From Planctomycetota bacterium (GTDB lineage: Bacteria > Planctomycetota > UBA8742 > UBA2392), in contig JACKIE010000011.1 in assembly GCA_020638635.1 (NCBI GenBank), positions 1 to 64,000 of the forward strand: 64,000 nt of DNA, written 5' to 3'. The notes under the pieces are model-generated. The model saw only the letters and a program-made list of their open reading frames with translations, was not told the origin of the DNA and did no database searches. How positions within the stretch are numbered: the first letter of the stretch is position 1; the number at the start of each line of letters is the position of its first letter. Shown piece by piece: positions 1 through 9,125 of this stretch. The translations under genes were made by a program, and so were the position numbers.

Positions 1-889
1 TGTCTTCTTCTTCACCCACGGCGACGGCGACTGTCTTCAGCCCAACCGCGCCGCCGTGGTCGGCTATGCAGCGCAGGATTCTGCGGTCCATCTCGGACAG
101 GCCCTGCGCGTCGATGCCCAGCATCTGCATGCCCTGCTCTGCCACTGCGCTGTCAACACGGCCGCTGCCCTTCACCTGCGCCACGTCGCGAAGGCGGCGC
201 AGAATCCGGTTCGCGATGCGCGGCGTGCCGCGTGAACGGCCGGCAACCAGGTTGCAGGCCGCGGCGTCAATCGCGACGCCGAGCTTCAGCGCCGAGCGCC
301 GCACGATCTCGGCCAGCTCGTTTTCGGGGTAGGGGTCCAGCCGCTCCAGCACGCCGAAGCGCGCGCGGAAGGGCGCGGTCAGCAGCCCCTCGCGGGTGGT
401 GGCGCCCACCAGCGTAAAGCGCTGCAGGGTCAGGCGCACACTGCGCGACTGCACGCCGGGCTCGAGCACGACGTCCAGGTAAAAATCCTCCATCGCGCTG
501 TACAGGAACTCCTCTGCGGCGCGGGGCATGCGGTGGATCTCATCGATAAACAGCACCGCCCCGGCCTCAAGCCGGGTCAGGATGCCGACCAGGTCGCCGG
601 GCTTTTCCAGTGTCGGCCCGCTGGCTGCGTGCATGGGCACGCCCAGTTCGTCGGCGATCAGGTGCGCCAGCGTGGTCTTGCCCAGGCCCGGCATGCCGGA
701 GAACAGTACGTGGTCCATGGTTTCGCCGCGTGAGCGCGCGGCCTGGATGAACAGTTCCAGGTTGTCCACCACCTTGCGCTGGCCCACGAACTCGGCCAGG
801 CGCTGGGGGCGCAGGGCGTTTTCGCTGCCCGCGTCGGCGGGCAACTGCTCGCGCTCAAGCACTTCGTCAGTGACAGCAAGATCGCCCAT
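1..889 (-). CDS. ruvB: Holliday junction branch migration helicase RuvB (3' end cut by window edge)
   Basis: RuvB is the hexameric AAA+ motor that drives RuvA-bound Holliday junctions during recombination and repair. Reading minus from ATG at 889, the protein shows Walker A GMPGLGKTT (about residue 60), Walker B VLFIDEIHR, the sensor-1/arginine-finger stretch LVGATTREGLL...FRARFG, and the start of the C-terminal winged helix (LSEMDRRILRCIADHGG). About 296 codons are present, so roughly the last 40-50 residues of a typical ~340-residue RuvB lie outside the window. Upstream on the same strand are panC and folK, 168 bp away, with a palindromic repeat between. The family is clear; only the C-terminus is missing. 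Confidence 0.95.
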   Translation of the reverse strand, partial: MGDLAVTDEVLEREQLPADAGSENALRPQRLAEFVGQRKVVDNLELFIQAARSRGETMDHVLFSGMPGLGKTTLAHLIADELGVPMHAASGPTLEKPGDLVGILTRLEAGAVLFIDEIHRMPRAAEEFLYSAMEDFYLDVVLEPGVQSRSVRLTLQRFTLVGATTREGLLTAPFRARFGVLERLDPYPENELAEIVRRSALKLGVAIDAAACNLVAGRSRGTPRIANRILRRLRDVAQVKGSGRVDSAVAEQGMQMLGIDAQGLSEMDRRILRCIADHGGAVGLKTVAVAVGEEED

Positions 890-980
890 GGCCGGCCTTT
901 CGGAATGTGGTGCATCCGAAGATCGGCAGGCTACGCCCCGGCACTTGAGGAAAATTATCCGGACGTAGGCGCGGAGCGCC

Positions 981-1066
981 GGGGATTGGAGTTAGGGATT
1001 TGGGCTTGGGGCACATCGCTGCAAATCCAAACCTGCCCGAGCCCCAAGCCCGAAGCCCTAAGCCCC
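981..1066. repeat. Palindrome with 7-nt periodic arms between panC and ruvB
   Basis: Left arm (about 981-1014) reads as heptads gttaggg / atttggg / cttgggg; right arm (about 1035-1066) reads gagcccc / aagcccg / aagccct / aagcccc, complementary to the left arm with mismatches. The right arm runs into the 3' end of panC and supplies its TAG stop. It could fold as a long imperfect hairpin in the panC-ruvB transcript. No T-tract follows, so it is not a standard terminator. Confidence 0.6.
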
Positions 1067-1885
1067 GACGATGACGTTATCGATCAACCGCGTGCCGCCT
1101 ACCCAGGCGGCTACGGCCACCAGGGTGGGGCCGGTGACTTCCGTTACCGGTTGCAGGCTGTCGGCATCCACCAGCTCGGCGTAGTCCAGCTTGTCCACGT
1201 ACTCATCCAGTGTGGTGATCAACTGGCCGCGCAGCACGGCCGCCGACGTTGTGCCGGCCTCGAACAGGCGCTGCGCCTCGGTCAGGGCCTTGCTCAGGCC
1301 CACGGCGCGGCGGCGCTCGTCCTCGCTCAGGTAGCGGTTGCGGCTGGACATCGCCAGGCCGTCCGGCTCGCGCACGATGGGGCACACGATCAGCTCAAGC
1401 GGCATGTCCAGGTCGCGCACCATGCGGCGCAGGATCAGGGCCTGCTGGGCGTCCTTCTGGCCGAAGTAGGCGCGCGTAGGCCCCACTATATGGAAGAGCT
1501 TGGCCACCACCGTGGTGACGCCTTTAAAATGCCCCGGTCGTGACGCGCCGCACAGGCGGTCGCCCAGGCCTTCGACGGTCACCCAGCTGCAGAAGCCGGG
1601 CGGGTACATCATCTCTTTCGTGGGCGTGAACACCGCGTCGGCGCCGGCCTGCGCGCACAGCTTCAGGTCGGCCTCCAGCGTGCGCGGGTATCTTGCGAGG
1701 TCTTCGTTGGGCCCGAACTGGGTGGGGTTCACGAAGATGCTGACCAGCGTGCGGGCATTCTCGGCCGCGCTGCGCCGCACCAGCGACGCGTGCCCTTCGT
1801 GCAGGGCGCCCATGGTGGGCACGAAGCCGAGTTCGCCGCTGCCGCGCCACGCGCGCACGGCCTCGATGGTGGGAAGCGTTTCCAT
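1058..1885 (-). CDS. panC: Pantothenate synthetase PanC
   Basis: Catalyses ATP-dependent condensation of pantoate with beta-alanine to pantothenate in coenzyme A biosynthesis; cytoplasmic. The 275-residue product has the nucleotidyltransferase HIGH-like motif FVPTMGALHEGH near residue 22, FVNPTQFGPNEDL, GHFKGVTTVV, YFGQKDAQQ and the KMSKS-equivalent AMSSRNRYL near residue 180. Length matches the family. It lies 74 bp downstream of folK on the same strand, a cofactor-synthesis pair. Its stop codon lies inside a repeat arm, which suggests the extreme C-terminus tolerated repeat insertion. Confidence 0.97.
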   Translation of the reverse strand: METLPTIEAVRAWRGSGELGFVPTMGALHEGHASLVRRSAAENARTLVSIFVNPTQFGPNEDLARYPRTLEADLKLCAQAGADAVFTPTKEMMYPPGFCSWVTVEGLGDRLCGASRPGHFKGVTTVVAKLFHIVGPTRAYFGQKDAQQALILRRMVRDLDMPLELIVCPIVREPDGLAMSSRNRYLSEDERRRAVGLSKALTEAQRLFEAGTTSAAVLRGQLITTLDEYVDKLDYAELVDADSLQPVTEVTGPTLVAVAAWVGGTRLIDNVIVGA

Positions 1886-1959
1886 GGGGGCAAGTTAGTA
1901 AGTTCCGCACGGAGGCACAAAGGCCTGCGACCAGCCGTGCTGTTTCTGCCGCCTGCCGG

Positions 1960-2442
1960 CTATGAGCCCTTCAACCTGGCGTAGGCATCCGCGAAGGGCT
2001 CGCCTGTGCGGGGGTCGCGCAGCTTGCTGGCGATCTGCAGCAGGGGCCACAGCACGAACTCGCGCTCGTGCATGCGCGGGTGGGGCACCTGCAGTTCGGG
2101 CCGGTCGATCAGCTGCTCGCCGTACAGCAGCAGGTCCAGGTCGATGGTACGCGGGGCGTTGCGGGGCTGGCCCTTGCGGTCGCGGCCCAGGTCGCGCTCG
2201 ATGGCCAACAGGGACTCAAGCAGCTCAAGGGGCGCCAGGCTGGTCTCAATCCAGGCCACCCCGTTCAGGAACAGGCCGGCGCCGGGGGGCGAATCCACGG
2301 GCTCGGTTTCCATCAGGCTGGATTCGCGCACCAGCCGCGTACCCGGCAGCGCGCCCAGCCGGTCCAGCGCCTCGCGCAGGTTGGCTTCCCGGTTGCCCAG
2401 GTTGGAGCCCAGGCCAATGAATGCGTTCACGTTATCGGTCAC
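1960..2442 (-). CDS. folK: 2-amino-4-hydroxy-6-hydroxymethyldihydropteridine pyrophosphokinase FolK
   Basis: HPPK transfers pyrophosphate from ATP to 6-hydroxymethyl-dihydropterin in folate synthesis. The 160-residue protein has the N-terminal GLGSNLGNRE loop, the Mg-binding region NAPRTIDLDLLLYGE (about residues 95-110) and the VPHPRMHEREFVLWPL signature (about 120-135). The ATG at 2442 is divergent from the HEAT-repeat gene starting at 2558, so 2443-2557 probably carries both promoters. Family assignment is secure. Confidence 0.96.
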   Translation of the reverse strand: MTDNVNAFIGLGSNLGNREANLREALDRLGALPGTRLVRESSLMETEPVDSPPGAGLFLNGVAWIETSLAPLELLESLLAIERDLGRDRKGQPRNAPRTIDLDLLLYGEQLIDRPELQVPHPRMHEREFVLWPLLQIASKLRDPRTGEPFADAYARLKGS

Positions 2443-2557
2443 AGCATCGCGCCATTATTCCTTCGCATCCTGAGCGTGGATGACGTTTAATGGAAGGGCC
2501 GTGGCAGCAGATGCGTTGTGGCGGAACGCATCAGCAAAGAAAATCAGGATTTACATT

Positions 2558-4897
2558 ATGCGAGGACCGGCGCCTTCGGTGGTGCTAGTGATCCTTGGCC
2601 TATGCGTCGCGTGCGGCCTGTGCTGCGCCCAGGAAGCAAAGGAACAGCCGACTCCGACCGGCACCGATTTGCAGACGGAGTCCGTGTTCGCCGAGGAGAT
2701 CAAGCAGCTGGAAACCGCGGCCAATAAGGCCGCGCGTGTTGCTGTGTTTGAAGCGGTGCTGAAGAAGGCCGGCGATCTGAAGCGCACGCCTGAACCGCTT
2801 GTTTCGATCCTCCAGAACAAGAAGCCCGAAGCCACGTTCAACGACCTGCTCGAGTACCTGCGGGACACGCCGTCTGCGCGGCACGAGTCGCTGATCGGTA
2901 TGCTGGTGCTCGCCGCCAACGATGCCGGCGACTCAGCCAAGGTCGCGATCGCTGCCGTGCGGGGTTACGGCAAGGCCGCTGTGCCCCGGATCTGTGAAAT
3001 GCTGGCGGGTGACCTTGCCGCCGAGCGCCTGGCAGCTGCCTCAATCTGCGGCGAACGCGTCGGCGGCGCGGCGGGTGTCGTGCAAGTGATCCCGAAACTC
3101 GTGGCGTCATTCGAGCGCGCTGAGCCTGACCTGACCGGTGTCGCGATCCGCAGCCTCAAGCGCATCGCGTTGCTGGAGTTTGAAACCGCGGACCAATGGA
3201 AGGACTGGCTGGGCAAGAAGAGCGCGGCGGAAATGCTGGCCGAGATCGCGGACCGCGAAAACGAAGCGCGCCGCAGGGCCGAGGAAGCCCGCAAGCGCGC
3301 GGAGTCCGAATTGCTGTCCGTGTTGCTGGATCGCATGCGCCAGAACGAACGCGACGACGCCAACGCGCTGATCATCCGGCTGCAGAATTCGGAATACCTT
3401 CCCGTGCGTCTCGAGGCGATCAAGCTGCTGCGCGAGTTGCTGCCCCAGAAGAAGGACGACGCCGCCAAGCCGATCATTGACGCGCTGGGCGGCACGCTCA
3501 CTAACCGTGACGAAACCGAGGAGGTGCGAAAGCTGTGCGCCGTGGCCCTGGCCGAGTGCCGCAAGCCGGCGCTGGCATTCCCCTACATCGACTCCGCGCT
3601 GGCCGCCAACGGGATCAGCGCCGACCTGAAGCTCGAGCTGGTAAAGGGCCTCAACGACCCCATGGCCGCCGCGCGCTTGGCAGAGCTGCTGCGGGCCGAG
3701 GTTGACGTCGTGGAGGCGCGCAGCGGCGCAGTGCTGGATACTCTGATCTCACAGGTTCGCAGCGTGGTGGCCCGCAAAGACGAGTCGGAGCAGAAAACGC
3801 TGGTGCTTGCCGAGCTCAGTCGCTTGCTCGAGTTGATCACGGGCAAGCTCGGCAGCGAACTCGAAGCGCCGGCGCGCAAGCGATACGTGGACCTGGCGGT
3901 CAAGACCTGCGACACCCTGGTGTTCATCGCGCGCGTTTCGCTGGTTGACATCTCCGCTTGCGCGGACGCGCTGCTGAACCTCTCGCTGACCGACAACGGA
4001 GCTGCTTCCGCGGCCCTGACCGCCCTGCGCCAGGCACTGGACGTCGAGTCGTCCCGCGCACCCGTGCTGCAGAAACTGACCGGCGAGCAAGCTGCCGGCC
4101 GTCTCAGCGCGCGCTACACAAGGCTGATATCGGCCGGCGACGAGGCCATGCTGATCAAGCTGATCGGATTGTACGAGGCAATGGGCCAGGCCCCGGAGCC
4201 CGTGGATGAGCTGCGCAAGCGCCTGCTGGACCGCGCCCGCAGCACCGAGGCCGTGCAGCCCACCAACCCCGACTCGCGCAAGACCATGCGAGAAGCACTG
4301 CGCGCGCTGCTGGCGGTGCTGCTGCAAAGCCGCGAAGATCACATCGCGCTGGTCAAGGAGTTGCTTGCCGCCGACTACGGCGGAAACGACGCACTCGGAT
4401 ACCTGATGGTGCTGCGATCAGACCGCGTGGCGATACTGACCTCATCGATGGAGCCGCTGATCGAGAGCAAGCCGCTGAAGCTGGCATTGCTCGTGGTGCG
4501 ACTCGAACAGAGCCTCACGCAGGCGGAGCGCGACACCGCGGAGTACGTACGCTTCCGCGCCAGCCTGGACGCGGCCGTGCGCGCCGCAGTCGCCGACCGG
4601 ATCGCCAAGGCGCTCAACGCGGCCATCGACGACGAGGTCAAGAAAGAACTCACCGGACTGGCCGGCGGGCCTTTGCGCGACCACTTTGTGCTGGCGGCCG
4701 TCGAGCAGTTGCGCAAGAAGCCCGAAGCCGGCGAGTCGCGCGAGACGGTCTCGGAGGTGCTGCTCTCCAGCCTGCGCCAGGTACACCCCAACAAGTACGA
4801 AGACGTCGTCCTGAAGGGTCTTGAGAAAGACGCCTTCGTGAAGGCGCTGGATGACCTGAACACCCGCCTGCGCAATGACGGCTACCAAGTGCCCTGA
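2558..4897 (+). CDS. Exported HEAT-repeat-like protein
   Basis: A 779-residue protein with a signal sequence (MRGPAPSVVLVILGLC..., several Cys before AQEA), then almost wholly alpha-helical sequence with degenerate HEAT/ARM-like repeats, for example 'LEAIKLLRELLPQKK' and 'VRKLCAVALAECRKPAL'. A charged coiled-coil segment rich in E/R/A (AEIADRENEARRRAEEARKRA) lies near residue 240. The ATG at 2558 is preferred over an in-frame ATG at 2480 because it begins directly at the signal sequence. HEAT repeats usually form protein-interaction scaffolds; no catalytic motif is seen. It precedes lepA on the same strand by 85 bp. The specific function is unknown. Confidence 0.8.
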   Translation: MRGPAPSVVLVILGLCVACGLCCAQEAKEQPTPTGTDLQTESVFAEEIKQLETAANKAARVAVFEAVLKKAGDLKRTPEPLVSILQNKKPEATFNDLLEYLRDTPSARHESLIGMLVLAANDAGDSAKVAIAAVRGYGKAAVPRICEMLAGDLAAERLAAASICGERVGGAAGVVQVIPKLVASFERAEPDLTGVAIRSLKRIALLEFETADQWKDWLGKKSAAEMLAEIADRENEARRRAEEARKRAESELLSVLLDRMRQNERDDANALIIRLQNSEYLPVRLEAIKLLRELLPQKKDDAAKPIIDALGGTLTNRDETEEVRKLCAVALAECRKPALAFPYIDSALAANGISADLKLELVKGLNDPMAAARLAELLRAEVDVVEARSGAVLDTLISQVRSVVARKDESEQKTLVLAELSRLLELITGKLGSELEAPARKRYVDLAVKTCDTLVFIARVSLVDISACADALLNLSLTDNGAASAALTALRQALDVESSRAPVLQKLTGEQAAGRLSARYTRLISAGDEAMLIKLIGLYEAMGQAPEPVDELRKRLLDRARSTEAVQPTNPDSRKTMREALRALLAVLLQSREDHIALVKELLAADYGGNDALGYLMVLRSDRVAILTSSMEPLIESKPLKLALLVVRLEQSLTQAERDTAEYVRFRASLDAAVRAAVADRIAKALNAAIDDEVKKELTGLAGGPLRDHFVLAAVEQLRKKPEAGESRETVSEVLLSSLRQVHPNKYEDVVLKGLEKDAFVKALDDLNTRLRNDGYQVP

Positions 4898-4982
4898 GCG
4901 CCCCGCCCAAATCATTCGCTCCGTATCTGGCGTATCGGCCGGGCGTTGGTATCTATCGATCAACGTTTGATACTGGACAGCC

Positions 4983-6794
4983 GTGCACGACTTCCCGCTC
5001 AGCCAAATCCGCAACTTCTGCATCATCGCGCACATCGACCACGGCAAGTCAACCCTGGCCGACCGGTTGCTTTCCATGTCGCATGCGGTGGACAAGCGCA
5101 AGCTGGTCGAGCAGACCATGGACAGCATGGACCTCGAGCGCGAGCGCGGCATTACCATCAAGGCCAAGGCCATCGCGCTGCCCATGACGCTGGATGGGCA
5201 GGACTACCTGTTCAACCTGATCGACACTCCGGGCCACGTGGACTTCGGCTACGAGGTCAGCCGCGCCATGAACGCCTGCGAGGGCGCCCTGCTGCTGGTG
5301 GACTCGACCCAGGGCATCCAGGCCCAGACGGTCGCCAACATGTACCTGGCGCTGGGCGCCGACCTGGAGGTTATCCCGGTCGCCAACAAGGTGGACATGG
5401 TGGCCGCCGACTTCGACCGTACCTGCAATGAACTCGAGGCCGCCTTCGGTACGGAAACAGCCAGCATCGTGAAGGTCAGCGGCAAGACCGGCCTGGGCGT
5501 GGACGTGCTGGTGGATGAAATCGTGAAGCGCGTACCGCCGCCCGTGGGCGACGTGAACGCACCCCTGACCGCGCTGATCTTCGACGCGGTCTACGACGAC
5601 TACCGCGGCGTGGTGGTGTACGTGCGCGTGCGCGACGGCGTGCTGAAGGCCGGCGATCGCATCTTCATGATGGGCACGCGCAGCGAGTTCGAGGTGCTTG
5701 AGGTCGGCGTGGTGCGCATGGGCCTGCAGAAGCAAGCCGCGCTCAAGGCCGGCGAGGTCGGCTACGTCATCTGCGGCATCAAGACCGTGCAGGACGTGGG
5801 CGTGGGCGACACGCTGACGCTCAGCAAACACAAGGACGAAGTGCAGCCCCTGCCCGGATACAAGCGCCCGCAGCCCATGGTGTATGCGGGCGTGTACCCG
5901 ACCAATGCAGCGGAGTTCGACGCGCTGCGCAAGGGCCTGCAGAAGATCACGCTGTCGGACAGCAGCATCACCTACGTGCCGGAACAGAGCGACGCGCTCG
6001 GCAGCGGATTCCGCTGCGGCTTTTTAGGCCTGCTGCACATGGAGATCTTCCAGGAACGCGTCGAGCGCGAGCTCGGCCTCGACCTGGTGCAGAGCGCGCC
6101 TAACGTGACCTACGAGATCCAGCTGGCGGACAACAGTATCCAGCGCATCTCCAAGGCCGGCGACCTGCCTGACCCAACCCAGTACAAGGAAATCTTCGAA
6201 CCCATCGTGAAACTCAGCGTGATCACGCCGACCGAGTACATCGGCAACGTGATGTCGCTGTCGCTGGAGCGCCGCGGCCTGTTCCTGAACCAGGAGCACC
6301 TGGGCAAGGACCGCGTGCTGCTCAGCTTCAAGATGCCGCTGGCTGAGGTGATCTTCGACTACTTCGACAAGCTGAAGTCCGGCACGCGCGGCTACGCGAC
6401 CATGGACTACGAGCAGATCGGCTTCGAGCCCGCGGACCTGGTCAAGGTGCGCATCCTGATCGCGGGCGAAGAGGTGGACGCGCTGGCCATGATCGTGCAC
6501 CGCCAGTTCGCCGAGCAGCGCGGCCGCAACCTGCTGAAGAAGCTGAAGGAAGAGATTCCGAAGCACCTGTTTGTCGTGAACCTGCAGGCGGCGATCGGCG
6601 GCAAGATCATCGCGAGCGAGAAGATCGGCGCGATGGGCAAGAACGTGCTGGCCAAGTGCTACGGCGGCGACATCTCGCGCAAGAAGAAGCTGCTGGAGAA
6701 GCAGAAGAAGGGCAAGAAGCGCATGAAGATGATCGGCGGCGTCGAGGTGCCGCAGGGCGCATTCCTGTCCGTGCTGAAGGTGGACAACTCCTGA
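4983..6794 (+). CDS. lepA: Elongation factor 4 (LepA), ribosomal back-translocase GTPase
   Basis: LepA/EF4 is a membrane- or ribosome-associated GTPase that acts on stalled or mistranslocated ribosomes. The 603-residue product has G1 AHIDHGKST, effector RERGITIKAKA, G3 DTPGHVDF and G4 NKVD, EF-G-like domains, and the LepA-specific basic C-terminal domain (AKCYGGDISRKKKLLEKQKK). Length is typical (~600). The start is GTG at 4983, giving the family-standard IRNFCIIAHIDHGKS N-terminus; no strong Shine-Dalgarno is visible before it. Very secure. Confidence 0.98.
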   Translation: MHDFPLSQIRNFCIIAHIDHGKSTLADRLLSMSHAVDKRKLVEQTMDSMDLERERGITIKAKAIALPMTLDGQDYLFNLIDTPGHVDFGYEVSRAMNACEGALLLVDSTQGIQAQTVANMYLALGADLEVIPVANKVDMVAADFDRTCNELEAAFGTETASIVKVSGKTGLGVDVLVDEIVKRVPPPVGDVNAPLTALIFDAVYDDYRGVVVYVRVRDGVLKAGDRIFMMGTRSEFEVLEVGVVRMGLQKQAALKAGEVGYVICGIKTVQDVGVGDTLTLSKHKDEVQPLPGYKRPQPMVYAGVYPTNAAEFDALRKGLQKITLSDSSITYVPEQSDALGSGFRCGFLGLLHMEIFQERVERELGLDLVQSAPNVTYEIQLADNSIQRISKAGDLPDPTQYKEIFEPIVKLSVITPTEYIGNVMSLSLERRGLFLNQEHLGKDRVLLSFKMPLAEVIFDYFDKLKSGTRGYATMDYEQIGFEPADLVKVRILIAGEEVDALAMIVHRQFAEQRGRNLLKKLKEEIPKHLFVVNLQAAIGGKIIASEKIGAMGKNVLAKCYGGDISRKKKLLEKQKKGKKRMKMIGGVEVPQGAFLSVLKVDNS

Positions 6795-7122
6795 CGTTTG
6801 ATTCCAGACCGAAACAGTCCGTGAAAAGCAACCGGTTGCGCCGAGTGTCACAGCCCGCGAGCCCCTGAAACTAGGGGGTTTCAGTCAATCAGACCTTCGC
6901 GTCGAATTTCCGCCACAAGTTAAATCTAGGGGGTTTATTCGCGATTTCCCCCTGTGTATACAGCAGCGACCGCGAGAGAAATCTGCACGCGAAGCTTCCG
7001 ACAGAAACGCGTTCAGATCAGGCGGTGATTGAAACCGGAACGAGGCGGCAGTAATGAATGCGAGGCGCGGTTCAGCCTCGCGGCGGCCTGTTCCACGCGC
7101 CCCATGGCGTGAGGAGAGCAAG
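6795..7122. other. Intergenic region upstream of the alternative complex III operon
   Basis: 328 bp without a gene. It holds a hairpin at 6865-6884 (CTGAAAC / GTTTCAG, 6-nt loop TAGGGG) just after lepA, and two copies of CTAGGGGGTTT at 6871-6881 and 6926-6936, 55 bp apart. The first box forms part of the hairpin. The region is AT-richer than its surroundings and is the obvious place for the operon promoter. A good Shine-Dalgarno GAGGAG lies at 7111-7116. No -35/-10 pair is assigned. Confidence 0.45.
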
Positions 7123-8295
7123 GTGCGAGTGCGCTCGCTTCGTTGGCTAACCGTCCTGGCATGCGCCGCGATTGCGTTCGGCGCGCTCGGCTACTCCGTG
7201 GCACAAGCCCAGGCGGTCGAGAAGATTCCCGACGCCGAATTGCCCGCGGGCGTCAAGGACGCCGGCGACTTCGCGGCGAAATGGGACGGCAGCGGCGATC
7301 ACCCCGGCAAGAAGCTGTTTGACGGCGCCTGCGCCTCCTGCCACTCGCTGGGCAGCGACGCAAAGGTCGGCCCGGGGCTGGCCGGTTTGTATGACCGCGT
7401 CAGTAAAGGCCCTGCCCACGAGGGTAAGCCCGTGCAGCAGCGGCTGCTCGAGTTCGTCAAGACAACTGAGCCTGGCGGGCCGGACAAGTACTCGGCTGAC
7501 CCCTATTTCAAGTCCGTGCAGGAATCAGTGGCCGGCCCCGGCGTGCAGATGAGCGCGCGCGGCGCCCTGGCAGCCACGGTGACCGACCGTGAAATCCTGG
7601 ACGTGATCGACTACATCCTGCGCTTCCGCGGTGTGGATTTCGTGGAAGCGGATTACCTGAAGCAGGTGGCGCTGGGACGCGAGCTGGTCAGCGGCGCAAA
7701 GGGCTTTGAGTACGGCGGTCCATCCTGCACCGGCTGCCACACTGCGGGTGCTGACCACAGCCTGCGCGGCGCCAACCTGGCCGGCAATATCGCCGACACC
7801 TACGTGCTGGCGCGCCGCCGCGGCAAAGATGAAAAGCGCAACTTTGCCGACGGCCTGCAGGACATCTTGTCCGGGCCCAACGCACCAGCCGCTCACCACT
7901 ACTACAAAGATGAGGTGGGCAGCGGCCCGTTGACCGAGGCAGAACTGCTGGCAGTGACGACGTTCTTCGAGCAGCAGGCGCGCGAAGTAGGCACCGAGCG
8001 TGACTCGAACTACCTGCCGATTTTTGCGTTGCTGGCCGCGGCACTGCTGATCCTGTTGCTTGAGCCCTCGGTGTTGAACGTGCTTTTCGTGAAGGAAGAC
8101 CACGAGTTCATCGACGGACCCTACGCCGAGGAAGAGCACCACGACGGACACGAAAGCCACGAGCATGTGGCGGAACAGCCCGCCGAGGCCTCGGCCAAGG
8201 CGGAGGAAAAACCGGCCGAAGCGTCAACGCCGGTCCAGTCCGCCGAAGCTTCACCAGAGACCGAAGACAAGACGGAAGGCAAGAAGGAAGACTAG
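7123..8295 (+). CDS. Dihaem c-type cytochrome, membrane anchored (alternative complex III cluster)
   Basis: Exported cytochrome with two haem-binding motifs, CASCH (Cys at residue 70) and CTGCH (Cys at residue 202), so two cytochrome c domains in tandem. An N-terminal signal anchor (LRWLTVLACAAIAFGALG) and a C-terminal membrane helix (about 297-323) are followed by a cytosolic-type tail rich in His, Glu and Ala. GTG at 7123 is chosen because GAGGAG at 7111-7116 is correctly spaced and the signal sequence begins at once; an in-frame ATG at 7054 would add a 23-residue basic leader. First gene of the complex III operon; probably passes electrons between the complex and a terminal oxidase (inference). 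Confidence 0.85.
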   Translation: MRVRSLRWLTVLACAAIAFGALGYSVAQAQAVEKIPDAELPAGVKDAGDFAAKWDGSGDHPGKKLFDGACASCHSLGSDAKVGPGLAGLYDRVSKGPAHEGKPVQQRLLEFVKTTEPGGPDKYSADPYFKSVQESVAGPGVQMSARGALAATVTDREILDVIDYILRFRGVDFVEADYLKQVALGRELVSGAKGFEYGGPSCTGCHTAGADHSLRGANLAGNIADTYVLARRRGKDEKRNFADGLQDILSGPNAPAAHHYYKDEVGSGPLTEAELLAVTTFFEQQAREVGTERDSNYLPIFALLAAALLILLLEPSVLNVLFVKEDHEFIDGPYAEEEHHDGHESHEHVAEQPAEASAKAEEKPAEASTPVQSAEASPETEDKTEGKKED

Positions 8296-8301
8296 AAGCC
8301 G

Positions 8302-9108
8302 ATGGCAGGCGAGTTTCGATACATCCCGCAGGACACCCTGAACGACATCGCCAACCTGGTGAACCCGGTGCTGGACGTGATCGTCCCGTTCGTCCCGTAC
8401 ATTGCCGTGATGGCGTTCATCCCGGGCCTGCTGCGCGCGGTGCTGCAGTACAAGATCGAGGCTTCGAAAGGCAGCTTCATCGACGCGGAAACGGACCGCA
8501 AGCTGCGCAGCGTGCCCTTCGCGTTCGGATTCTGGGGCCTGCTGACCATGCACCTGGTGCTGGTCGGCCTGCCCGGCATGGCCCAGTCGTTCGCCGCCAG
8601 CGAAGGCGCCCGCGCCACGCTGGAAGTGACCACCATGGCATTCGCATTCTTCGTGCTGTTCGGCCTGCTGAACGTACTGCTGCGTTTCGTCCTTGACTCC
8701 GACGTGCGCAGGAAACTCGGCAAGCTTGGCTATCTCGACATGCTGATTATCGCCACGGTGCTGCTGCCGGCGCTGGGCGTAGGCCTGTACGCGTGGTCCA
8801 CGGTGCGCTGGGCCAGCGTGTGGACCGGCACCGTGCTGTGGCAGAGCTGGATCGACGCCTTCACCTTCAATTTCAACAACACAGCAGCCCTGAAGGAAAT
8901 GCCGGTGTTCGTGAAACTGCACATGCTGGTGGCGCCTCTGGCCGCGGCGCATGTGCTGTACAGCCGGTTGCTGGCGCACCTGATCCTGCCGCGCTTCAGC
9001 CTGTGGCGCATGGATGCCGTGCGCGACCAGCACGGCAGCGTGGGTGCGGTTGAAGCGGCGGCGTTGATGTACGGCATCTCGGCTGAAAAGAAGGAAGCGA
9101 AGCACTAG
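8302..9108 (+). CDS. NarI-like (respiratory nitrate reductase gamma-type) membrane protein
   Basis: 268-residue protein with about five hydrophobic membrane segments: VIVPFVPYIAVMAFIPGLL, a segment around LLTMHLVLVGLPG, one around AFAFFVLFGLLNVLLRFVL, LIIATVLLPALGVGLYAW, and VKLHMLVAPLAAAHVLYSRL. Conserved His in the second and last segments (TMHL; KLHM...AAAHV) fit haem-b ligation as in NarI. It lies 6 bp after the dihaem cytochrome and 17 bp before actA, so it is almost certainly a subunit or partner of the complex. NarI family assignment is from motif pattern and topology; its role here is inferred. Confidence 0.7.
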   Translation: MAGEFRYIPQDTLNDIANLVNPVLDVIVPFVPYIAVMAFIPGLLRAVLQYKIEASKGSFIDAETDRKLRSVPFAFGFWGLLTMHLVLVGLPGMAQSFAASEGARATLEVTTMAFAFFVLFGLLNVLLRFVLDSDVRRKLGKLGYLDMLIIATVLLPALGVGLYAWSTVRWASVWTGTVLWQSWIDAFTFNFNNTAALKEMPVFVKLHMLVAPLAAAHVLYSRLLAHLILPRFSLWRMDAVRDQHGSVGAVEAAALMYGISAEKKEAKH

Positions 9109-9125
9109 GAGTCGCAGGAAACGCG

